Positions 1 to 6,651 of a stretch of DNA of 12,088 nt are shown piece by piece. How positions within the stretch are numbered: the first letter of the stretch is position 1; each line of letters begins with the position of its first letter. The position numbers and the translations under genes are program-made. The notes under the pieces are model-generated. The model was not told where the DNA came from. It ran no database searches and saw nothing but the letters and a program-made list of their open reading frames with translations. The stretch comes from CAKOSP01 sp964371745 (GTDB lineage: Bacteria > Bacillota_I > Bacilli_A > RF39 > UBA660): positions 1 through 12,088 of the forward strand of contig CAYJNS010000033.1 of NCBI GenBank assembly GCA_964371745.1, read 5' to 3'.

Positions 1-1207
1 ATAATCCCCAATAACTTTCACTTGCTCCATAGAAATAATCACTTGGATACATTAACCCTATATTATAACTTTGCACAGTCTGTGCTAAAACTTCTTTTTC
101 ATAAAAATTATATGGTTTATATGTTATATCATATGGAATAGATCCTATATTTAACTTCTCAGTTGATATCACACTTTGATAATTACTTGGAATTGCATTG
201 TAAAATGTATTATTTAAATATATATTAATATCTGCATCATCTGTTGCACTTGCTGGATCTGCTCCTTCCCATCTATTATCATCTCCCCCATCAAATGCTT
301 GATTAGTAATAGCTGCTGTTTCTTTTATAAGCTTCACTTTATTTTCTCCACCTATATTATATATTCCTAGTATTCTATATTTATTTGCTTCTGGACAAGT
401 AGTTTCATCGCTACCAAAACATACCCAATTATTTGGATTTGTTCCACTATATCTATAATTATTATCTTGTGCTGATGTTGCTATACTTGATGTATGTTGT
501 ATTAGTCCATCAGCCTGTGTATGGTTAGCTAATAAATATTCATTAAACATTACTTTCTTTTCTTCTTGAAGTATTAACTCTGCATCAAATACACTTTCTG
601 CATTATCATTTTGACTAGTTGGAAGATTTATATAAGTTAGTTTTATATTCCAGTTTTGAGTAGTTCCAGTAGTACTTGATGTAGTAGATATTACTTGGTC
701 TTCTTTTATTTTAATTAAACCAGTATGTGTTGTTGCATCAAAACCTGTTATATCTTCTCCTGTTAAAGAATCAGTTACTGTTATTGGATTTAAATCATCT
801 ATATTAGTTATAATATTACCACTTGGATCAGTTACAGTAAGTACTAATTCTGGAGTACTTTCATTATGTGTATAGTTATAAGTGTTTTCTTTTATTAAAA
901 AATATACTTGATAATTTTTAGTTGCTGCTTCTTCTCCTGCAGTAAGCGTTGCACTTGATGTAGTAACAGATGAAAGGGAACCATCACCTTCACCAAAATT
1001 AAATAAATTAACTGAAAGTGCTATATCATCACCTTTAGTAAACTTTAAACTTTCAACTTCATCATTACCAACAGTAATATTGGTACTTGCTCCAGGTGAT
1101 TCTAAGAGAGCTAAAAAAGCATAAGATAAACTTATAACTAAAGTTAAAACTGATACAATGAATATAGTTATCTTTAATTTCTTTTTTGGTTTTTTAATTT
1201 CTTCCAT
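1..1207 (-). CDS. Signal-anchored, Ser/Thr-rich surface protein (5' part only; continues past the left edge)
   Basis: The reading frame is open from an ATG at 1205-1207 to the window edge, giving 402 residues without a stop. The ribosome binding site AGAAAGG overlaps the stop codon of the upstream gene, 11 nt away, so the two are probably coupled. The N-terminus is Lys-rich (MEEIKKPKKKLK), followed by one hydrophobic segment at about residues 11-34. This predicts a cytoplasmic tail and an exported body. Residues 43-215 look like beta-rich, Ser/Thr-rich sequence (TTSS, STTSSTTGTT). Residues 249-402 contain YRYSGTNPNNWVCF, KYRILGIY and IGLMYPSDY, motifs I recall from large surface proteins of uncultured Firmicutes and Mycoplasmatota-like bacteria. 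The only cysteines seen are C263 and C271. A TasA/camelysin-like role for the first domain is possible, because an anchor ending in SLSYAF followed by a beta domain is reminiscent of that family, but I cannot show it. Function is unknown; adhesion or matrix formation is a guess. Confidence 0.85.
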   Translation of the reverse strand, partial: MEEIKKPKKKLKITIFIVSVLTLVISLSYAFLALLESPGASTNITVGNDEVESLKFTKGDDIALSVNLFNFGEGDGSLSSVTTSSATLTAGEEAATKNYQVYFLIKENTYNYTHNESTPELVLTVTDPSGNIITNIDDLNPITVTDSLTGEDITGFDATTHTGLIKIKEDQVISTTSSTTGTTQNWNIKLTYINLPTSQNDNAESVFDAELILQEEKKVMFNEYLLANHTQADGLIQHTSSIATSAQDNNYRYSGTNPNNWVCFGSDETTCPEANKYRILGIYNIGGENKVKLIKETAAITNQAFDGGDDNRWEGADPASATDDADINIYLNNTFYNAIPSNYQSVISTEKLNIGSIPYDITYKPYNFYEKEVLAQTVQSYNIGLMYPSDYFYGASESYWGL

Positions 1208-1218
1208 CTAATACCTTT

Positions 1219-2094
1219 CTACTTTACAGTAAGACTTTGATATAACTCATTATCTAAATATACTTCTAAATTAAAATTATCTTTTACTTCAATAGATGTA
1301 TAACTTGGTACGATTATACTTGTAATTAAATTAGTAAAGTCTTTACTATATACATATAAATTACTTTCTGTATCAATTATTACATAATAATTTTCTAAAT
1401 AAATTATTTCTTTTATTATAATATTAGATAATAAATCATTATTATCATAATCATATACTTTATTATTACTTATTAATATATTATCGTTATAGTCAGTAAT
1501 TAAATTTATATAACTACTACTTAGTACTTCATTATCATCATTTATTAAAAAATATGCATTATTTTTTTTAGCAATTATTGTACTTGCATCTATTAAATTA
1601 TTTTGCATATTATTTGCTAAAGCCAAATAATCATATTCATAAGGAATTACAACTTTAAAGTTTTTAAGAGATATAGCTCCCCATAATCCTTCATTATTTT
1701 GTAAAAATAATAAATTACTTGTATTATTTTTATCATAATATTTAATATTATTAAATTCCGTTACTTTAGTATCTATTAATATATCATATAAAATTATTTT
1801 ATTATTATCACTTATAAAAGCATAAGAAGAATTTATCACTTTCATAACATACTCTTCTTCACCTTTATAAGAGTTTAAAGTTTCTTCTTCACCTATACTT
1901 TTAGCGTAATTACACCCACTAATTATACACTCATATCCACCTATTGCAGTATCTCCATCATAAAAGGTTAAATCATTAGTTTTTTTAACTTCTTCTGGAA
2001 CTGTTACTTTTAAATATATTCCATACGTAGAAAGAGGAACAAAGATAATAAGTAAAATAATTATAATAATAAGTACTGGCTTATCTTTTTTCAT
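1219..2094 (-). CDS. Membrane-anchored single-module WG-like repeat protein, function unknown
   Basis: This encodes 291 residues. A short basic N-terminus (MKKDKP) precedes one hydrophobic helix at about residues 7-27, so the rest should lie outside the cell. The body is one copy of a module that occurs twice in the upstream neighbour. It has a GGYEC start with a cysteine pair (C56, C61), then YAFISD, then IILYDI (about 100-105), then a WG-type repeat LWGAISL (137-143) with PYEYDYL (151-157). The C-terminal half is rich in Asn, Ile and Tyr and is probably beta strands. The two cysteines are the only ones in the protein, which suggests a disulfide. The start lies 2 nt after the upstream stop, and GGAG/GGAAA sequence in the end of that gene can serve as ribosome binding site. 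No enzymatic motif is visible. A binding or structural role at the envelope is inferred from the architecture only. Confidence 0.85.
   Translation of the reverse strand: MKKDKPVLIIIIILLIIFVPLSTYGIYLKVTVPEEVKKTNDLTFYDGDTAIGGYECIISGCNYAKSIGEEETLNSYKGEEEYVMKVINSSYAFISDNNKIILYDILIDTKVTEFNNIKYYDKNNTSNLLFLQNNEGLWGAISLKNFKVVIPYEYDYLALANNMQNNLIDASTIIAKKNNAYFLINDDNEVLSSSYINLITDYNDNILISNNKVYDYDNNDLLSNIIIKEIIYLENYYVIIDTESNLYVYSKDFTNLITSIIVPSYTSIEVKDNFNLEVYLDNELYQSLTVK
1615..1980 (-). repeat. Cys-pair/WG module, copy 3 (protein-level repeat)
   Basis: Residues 39-160 of the 291-aa protein match the other two copies in order: GGYEC with a second Cys, YAFISD, IILYDI, LWGAISL, PYEYDYL. The similarity is in the protein. 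I saw no long identical DNA, so this is an old duplication. Confidence 0.6.
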
Positions 2095-2096
2095 AA

Positions 2097-4133
2097 TTAA
2101 TTTATTTCCACTCCACTAGCGTTATACTTATAAATGCTTATTTGTTTTCCATCACTATCTTTAATAGATATTTCAAAACCACTTGATCCTTTATCAAGCA
2201 AATCAAAAGATGCGCCAGTATAATCTATTTGATTTGCTAAAATACTAGTTTTACCATTAGCGTATTTATATACATCTATTTTATTCGTAGATAAAAGTGA
2301 TGCATAAACATTTGATCCTAGTTTTATATCTACTGCCGGGTCACTTATAATACTACCAGAAGTTGAATAAACTAAATAGTTATTAGATGAATCTTTTACT
2401 TTAATATACCCACCTGTATAATCTATTATTTCATTTTTAATACCGATAGTTGGATCTAATATAGTTTTACCAGTTTGATCATATAACCCTTGTGTTTCAT
2501 CTTCTTTTGTTGCTAAAAATACATCACCTAAATATTCAATAGTTTTATATTCAAATGGTATTAAACCAGTAATAGATGCCCCATTTAACTTTAATACTCC
2601 AAATAACTTATTTGTATTTGATGCATAAATAAGTAAGTTGTTTGCCTCAGCTAAAACTATATTATCAGTTGTATTATAATAACCTACATCTATAGAGTCA
2701 TATGTAGGAAGATTTTTACTTTCAGCTATATTATATAAAATAATACTATTAGATGTAGATAAATTTTTCTTATCTTGAATAAAAGCAAATGTATTATTAT
2801 ATATTGGAATATATCCAACTGTATCTTTTTTATTAACTCTATTTAAATTATTAGATTCTTTTGCTATAAAACAGTTTGTAAAACTTTTTGTATCACTTTC
2901 TACTATATTTTTATTATCACAAGTATACTTTCCTAGTAGTTCTTCTTTAGCTTCATCACTATAAAAATATAAAACCTGATCAATATAACTTACATAGTTA
3001 TATGTAGAACTTAAATTAATTTCATATATGTTTACATTATAAGTATCATTATTTGTTTTAAATGATACTATTCCACTATCTTCAGTAATTTCAATTAATT
3101 TATTAGTTTCTTTTATTGAATAATTCTCATCAAGTGTTACACTATCTAAATAACCATTTTCACTATCTACAGAAAATGCTTCTTCATTAAGTTTGTTAAG
3201 CGATAAATCTCTTATATATAAATTGTCTTTTTCATATAAATAAATATAATTACTATCAATAGTTATAAAATCAAACTCTTTATCTAGTAATTTTTCTTTT
3301 TGATAATCATATAAAGAATAATCATTGTTATTACCACTTACTACTAAGTTCTTATCATTATAACTTATTATTTCATTACTTAAATTACTTACCTTCTGCG
3401 TTCCAGTTTGATCAACTAGTCCATATTTACCATCTTTTTCATATGCAATATTATTCATTGATTCTAATATGCCTAAATAGTCATATTCAAACTCTACAAC
3501 CATTTTTACTTCACCAGTTAATAGTTCAATAACACCATATAAATTATCAGTATTTTTCAAAATAAGTTGAGTAGAACTCATTCTTTTAACTTCTAAGTAT
3601 GTTCCTACTACTTCATTAGTTTTTAAATTGTATAAAATTACACTTTTATCTTCTTCATTTTCAAAATCATTTATTAAAACATATTCATTTAGATAAACAG
3701 CTGTATTAAGGTGCATAACCTCTCCTGTTTCATCTAAATATTTAGTACCCGCTAAAACTTCTTCTTGACTATATAAAGCTAACATACATTTTTCTTGATT
3801 TTTATTTATGCATTCATATGTACCAATTTCTTTATTATTAGAATCTAAAAATATAAGTTTGCCATTATCATAACGATAATTATTAAGCTCAATTACTATA
3901 CCAGGGTCTTCCTTAGGCGTTTCTTTTTCTTCTTCGTTTCTTAATATAAAAAACCAAACTAAAAATATAATAATACCAACTAATATAGCGGATGCTACTA
4001 TAATTATTATTTTTTGTTTTTTAGTTAAAGGTTTTTTATCTTTTTTCTTTTTCTTACCTTCTTTTTTTATATCTACGACTTCCTCTTTGATAGTATTATC
4101 ATTTAACTTTTCAGTTTTTAATTTTTCTTCCAT
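2097..4133 (-). CDS. Membrane-anchored two-module WG-like repeat protein, function unknown
   Basis: With the ATG at 4131-4133 the product is 678 residues. An in-frame GTG four codons upstream also exists, but it lies on the ribosome binding site and next to the likely transcription start. The N-terminal 40 residues are strongly Lys-rich (GKKKKKDKKPLTKKQK). One hydrophobic helix follows at about 41-64, then an acidic linker (EEEKETPKED), so the large C-terminal part should be extracytoplasmic. It holds two diverged copies of one module. Copy 1 has GTYEC (C108, C116), VILYNL, LYGVIEL, FEYDYLG and the WG-type motif KYGLVDQTG (236-244). Copy 2 has GKYTC (C405, C421), IILYNI, LFGVLKL, FEYKTIEYLG and QGLYDQTGK (548-556). 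These four cysteines are the only ones in the protein. It is the first gene of a three-gene operon. WG repeats are known as beta-rich repeats in proteins of varied function. No catalytic motif is seen, so binding or scaffolding is inference. Confidence 0.87.
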   Translation of the reverse strand: MEEKLKTEKLNDNTIKEEVVDIKKEGKKKKKDKKPLTKKQKIIIIVASAILVGIIIFLVWFFILRNEEEKETPKEDPGIVIELNNYRYDNGKLIFLDSNNKEIGTYECINKNQEKCMLALYSQEEVLAGTKYLDETGEVMHLNTAVYLNEYVLINDFENEEDKSVILYNLKTNEVVGTYLEVKRMSSTQLILKNTDNLYGVIELLTGEVKMVVEFEYDYLGILESMNNIAYEKDGKYGLVDQTGTQKVSNLSNEIISYNDKNLVVSGNNNDYSLYDYQKEKLLDKEFDFITIDSNYIYLYEKDNLYIRDLSLNKLNEEAFSVDSENGYLDSVTLDENYSIKETNKLIEITEDSGIVSFKTNNDTYNVNIYEINLSSTYNYVSYIDQVLYFYSDEAKEELLGKYTCDNKNIVESDTKSFTNCFIAKESNNLNRVNKKDTVGYIPIYNNTFAFIQDKKNLSTSNSIILYNIAESKNLPTYDSIDVGYYNTTDNIVLAEANNLLIYASNTNKLFGVLKLNGASITGLIPFEYKTIEYLGDVFLATKEDETQGLYDQTGKTILDPTIGIKNEIIDYTGGYIKVKDSSNNYLVYSTSGSIISDPAVDIKLGSNVYASLLSTNKIDVYKYANGKTSILANQIDYTGASFDLLDKGSSGFEISIKDSDGKQISIYKYNASGVEIN
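2526..2984 (-). repeat. Cys-pair/WG module, copy 2 (protein-level repeat)
   Basis: Residues 384-536 of the 678-aa protein. Ordered landmarks are VLYFYSDE, GKYTC with a second Cys 16 residues on, FAFIQD, IILYNI, LFGVLKL and IPFEYKTIEYL. A QGLYDQTGK repeat follows. Spacing between the cysteines is longer than in the other copies. Confidence 0.6.
3471..3866 (-). repeat. Cys-pair/WG module, copy 1 (protein-level repeat)
   Basis: Residues 90-221 of the 678-aa protein. Ordered landmarks are KLIFLDS, GTYEC with a second Cys eight residues on, YVLIND, VILYNL, LYGVIEL and FEYDYLG. A KYGLVDQTG repeat follows, matching QGLYDQTGK after copy 2. Confidence 0.6.
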
Positions 4134-4138
4134 ATCTA

Positions 4139-4143
4139 TCCTC
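4139..4143 (-). promoter_or_regulatory. Ribosome binding site that fixes the start of the 678-aa protein
   Basis: GAGGA lies 5 nt before the ATG at 4131-4133. The alternative in-frame GTG (4143-4145) overlaps this site and has no upstream purine-rich sequence of its own, which decides for the ATG. Confidence 0.8.
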
Positions 4144-4156
4144 ACTTATTATAAAT

Positions 4157-4185
4157 ATAATATCATTTTTTAAGCATTTATTCAA
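4157..4185 (-). promoter_or_regulatory. Sigma-A-type promoter of the surface-protein operon
   Basis: Read on the minus strand, TTGAAT (4180-4185) and TATTAT (4157-4162) are separated by 17 nt, and a TGA just before the -10 box makes it an extended -10. Transcription should start near 4150, leaving a leader of under 20 nt before the ATG at 4133. Confidence 0.65.
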
Positions 4186-4195
4186 GTGTATATAC

Positions 4196-4225
4196 AAACA
4201 AAAAAGTACTTAATAAAGCACTTTT
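4196..4225 (-). terminator. Rho-independent terminator of the comN-like/rel operon
   Basis: On the minus strand AAAAGTGCTT (4216-4225) pairs with AAGTACTTTT (4202-4211) around a 4-nt loop. This gives ten pairs with one G-U, followed by a U-rich tail (TTTTTT then G then TTT). The stem overlaps the rel stop codon. It separates rel from the surface-protein operon promoter directly downstream. Confidence 0.8.
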
Positions 4226-6353
4226 ATAAATCAGTCATCTTTTTAGACACGTTTTTAACATTATTAATTCTCATAATTTGATTCATATAACCTTCTAAGT
4301 TATCCATACTCTTAACTCTAACATTTATCTCATAAATAGTTTTATCATCTGCATAAATTGTATTAAAAGCAAATATATTTATATTTTGTTTAGTTGCTGT
4401 TTCAATTAAAGATGGTAAAATATTTTTATCCTGAGATACTAATATATATATTTTAGTATTATATGAATTATCTGTTTCATAGTTCCATTCTACTTCTAAA
4501 ACTCTTTCACTATTTGGATCAACATTATCACAGTCATATCTATGAATTGTAATACCCTGCCCCTTAGTAATATAACCAATTATTTTTTCACCCTTAACAG
4601 GATTACAACATCCAGCAAAGTTTATCAAAATGTTTTTTTCACCATTAACAATGATATCACCTTTATTTGTTTTTTTATAGTTTTGTTTCCTTTTATCTTT
4701 ATCTATAAAATTATCTTGTAATTTTGTTTTATCCTCAGTTGCTAAATTAATTATATAACCAGATGTATATCTTAAAGAACCTACCGCTAAGAAAAGATCA
4801 TCAATAGACTCTAATTTTAAGTCTCTAAGTATTTTACTTAAATTATTAGTACTAAGAACTTCATCATATGCCAAATGTCTTTTTCTTAATTCTTTTTCTA
4901 AATATGCTTTACCTTTTATAATATAGTCAGCTTTAAATTCTTTAGAAAAATATGATTTTATTTTATTTTTAGCTTGGCTAGTTTTAACTATATTTAACCA
5001 CTCTTTATTAGGTTTACCAGTATTTGATGTATTAATTTTTACTATATCGCCATCTTGAAGTTCATATGAAAAACTAACTATTTTATCATTTACAATAGCG
5101 CCAACTGTAGTATCACCTACATAAGAGTGTATTCTATATGCAAAATCTATTGGCGATGCTCCCTTTGGAAGTTCTACCACATCTCCTTTAGGTGTATATA
5201 CATAAATTGTTTCCGTAAAAAAATCATTTTCAAGTACTTTTTCAAAATCACTATCACTTGATTCATTATTAGCCTCAATTATAGTTCTAAACATTTCAAG
5301 TTTTTGTTCCATCATAGTTTGTATTTTACGTGAACCTTTTTCTTTATATGACCAGTGAGATGCTATACCTTTTTCAGCAATTTCATCCATTTCATAGGTT
5401 CTTATTTGAACTTCATAAAGCTTACCGTTATCGCCAAATACAGTTGTATGAAGTGATTGGTATAAATTTGACTTAGGTGACGCTACATAATCTTTAAATC
5501 TTTTAGCAATGGGTCTATATTTAGAGTGAATTAAACCTACAGCTGTATAACACTCACTTTCTTTATTTACAAATACTCTAAGTGCTAAAATATCATAAAT
5601 ATCATCCCATGTTCTTCCTGTTAGTAGTTTTTGATAAATGCTATATATACTTTTAACTCGACCTTTTATTTCAAACTTCAAATTACTTTCTTCTAAAAGT
5701 TCTGAGATGTTTTCTTTCATATTATTTAGTTCATGAGTAAGCTCTTCAACTGTTGCATTTAACTTTTCTACTATATCACTATATACTTCTGGTTTTAAAT
5801 ACTGTAAACATAAATTTTCAAGTTCACTTTTTATACCATTCATACCTAGTCTATGCGCTATAGGAACAAGTATATTTATTGTTTCTTTAGCTTTTCTTTT
5901 TTGTTTTTTAGGATTAACTGCCCAGTTAGTTCTCATATTATGAAGTCTATCTGCAAGTTTAATATATAAAACTCTTACATCATCTGCCATTCCAACTAAT
6001 ATTTTTCTTAAGTATGCCGCAGATGACTCTGTATCATCTTGTAATTCTAACTTATTTATTTTAGAAACAATATCTACAATATGCGCTACTTCTTCTCCAA
6101 AGTTTTCTTTTAATACTTCATATGTAGCATTACCATTATTTATAGTTTCATGTAAAAGTGCACAAATAATAGTTGTTTGATCTACATTTAAATCAATAAG
6201 TATATTAGCAACTTCAAGTGGATGCGTAATATAATCTTCACCAGTTAATCTTTTTATATCTTTATGCTCATCAAGTGCATACAAGTATGCATCTTTTATT
6301 TTATCTATATCATATTTTTTTAATTTTTTTTCTAAATCTTTAAATTTAACCAT
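4224..6353 (-). CDS. rel: Rel family (p)ppGpp synthetase with a degenerate hydrolase site
   Basis: This 709-residue protein has the usual length and domain order of long RelA/SpoT homologues, the enzymes that transfer pyrophosphate from ATP to GDP/GTP in the stringent response. Seen in order: an HD domain at about 20-185 (THP at H44, LADRLHNMRT at 133-142), a synthetase domain at about 225-340 (GRVKSIYSIY, RFKDYVASPK, NLYQSLHTT, EVQIRT, EIAEKGIASHW), a TGS domain at about 381-441, a zinc-finger region (AGCCNPVKG at 580-588, H604, C608) and an ACT domain at about 633-704. In the HD domain the usual HD..ED reads H68-E69..N72-N73, which predicts weak or absent ppGpp hydrolysis (inference). The one-residue-shorter segment before DIYDILALR makes the RXKD motif of bifunctional enzymes hard to place. 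The start has AGGAG 5 nt upstream and lies 8 nt inside the preceding gene. Confidence 0.95.
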   Translation of the reverse strand: MVKFKDLEKKLKKYDIDKIKDAYLYALDEHKDIKRLTGEDYITHPLEVANILIDLNVDQTTIICALLHETINNGNATYEVLKENFGEEVAHIVDIVSKINKLELQDDTESSAAYLRKILVGMADDVRVLYIKLADRLHNMRTNWAVNPKKQKRKAKETINILVPIAHRLGMNGIKSELENLCLQYLKPEVYSDIVEKLNATVEELTHELNNMKENISELLEESNLKFEIKGRVKSIYSIYQKLLTGRTWDDIYDILALRVFVNKESECYTAVGLIHSKYRPIAKRFKDYVASPKSNLYQSLHTTVFGDNGKLYEVQIRTYEMDEIAEKGIASHWSYKEKGSRKIQTMMEQKLEMFRTIIEANNESSDSDFEKVLENDFFTETIYVYTPKGDVVELPKGASPIDFAYRIHSYVGDTTVGAIVNDKIVSFSYELQDGDIVKINTSNTGKPNKEWLNIVKTSQAKNKIKSYFSKEFKADYIIKGKAYLEKELRKRHLAYDEVLSTNNLSKILRDLKLESIDDLFLAVGSLRYTSGYIINLATEDKTKLQDNFIDKDKRKQNYKKTNKGDIIVNGEKNILINFAGCCNPVKGEKIIGYITKGQGITIHRYDCDNVDPNSERVLEVEWNYETDNSYNTKIYILVSQDKNILPSLIETATKQNINIFAFNTIYADDKTIYEINVRVKSMDNLEGYMNQIMRINNVKNVSKKMTDL

Positions 6354-6585
6354 TATTACTCCTATGCTCTAAAAACTTTTCAATTTCAAAATTAAATATG
6401 TCACTTACCATTTTATCAAGTGATAAATCTATTGAAGAAGTCCATATATTATCTTTTAAATACTGCCATATTTCTTTTTCTGATGTAATTATATTAATTC
6501 TTTTTAACTCAAATTTTCTATCATTTAAAGCTGGTAGTAATCTTTTATATAAATCTGTTATTGATTTGAATGTTATTTCATCCAT
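6346..6585 (-). CDS. Small protein resembling the ComN (YrzD) post-transcriptional regulator family
   Basis: It encodes 79 residues that are acidic, soluble and probably helical, with no signal peptide. The spaced pattern (LLPAL near the N-terminus, then EIWQYLKDNIW at 38-48, then LDKMVSDIF at 56-64) fits my recollection of the ComN family of Bacilli. In Bacillus subtilis that protein acts after transcription on the comE mRNA. Context helps: in B. subtilis the comN gene lies close to spoVB and not far from relA, and here a SpoVB-type gene is divergent and rel overlaps by 8 nt. The ribosome binding site AAAGGTGA lies about 6 nt before the ATG. The overlap makes co-translation with rel likely. 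The family call rests on pattern memory plus gene order, so it is moderate; the alternative is a lineage-specific small protein. That the gene is real is well supported by its ribosome binding site and operon position. Confidence 0.6.
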   Translation of the reverse strand: MDEITFKSITDLYKRLLPALNDRKFELKRINIITSEKEIWQYLKDNIWTSSIDLSLDKMVSDIFNFEIEKFLEHRSNNG

Positions 6586-6611
6586 AATTTATCACCTTTA
6601 ATCATATATTT

Positions 6612-6640
6612 ATTATATAACAAAATTAAATATTTTTAAA
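6612..6640 (-). promoter_or_regulatory. Candidate promoter of the comN-like/rel operon in a divergent intergenic region
   Basis: Minus strand: TATAAT at 6612-6617, a perfect -10, with a weak -35 TTTAAA at 6635-6640 and a 17-nt spacer. The 66-bp gap (6586-6651) must also hold the plus-strand flippase promoter. TATTAT at 6611-6616 could be its -10, but I see no convincing -35. The two promoters would overlap back to back. Confidence 0.4.
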
Positions 6641-6651
6641 GGGAGAAATTA

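Noticed and set aside
700..1000. Possible tandem DNA repeats in the Ser/Thr-rich part of the first gene
   Set aside because: Short ACATCAAGT-like words recur, but without a fixed period or long identity. This reflects Thr/Ser codon use, not a repeat array.
4134..4145. GTG start giving a 682-aa version of the two-module protein
   Set aside because: The GTG overlaps the GAGGA ribosome binding site of the ATG at 4133 and lies about 5 nt from the predicted transcription start.
6398..6601. 67-aa plus-strand reading frame
   Set aside because: It is antisense to the comN-like gene, with no ribosome binding site or recognisable content, and is a by-product of AT-rich coding sequence.
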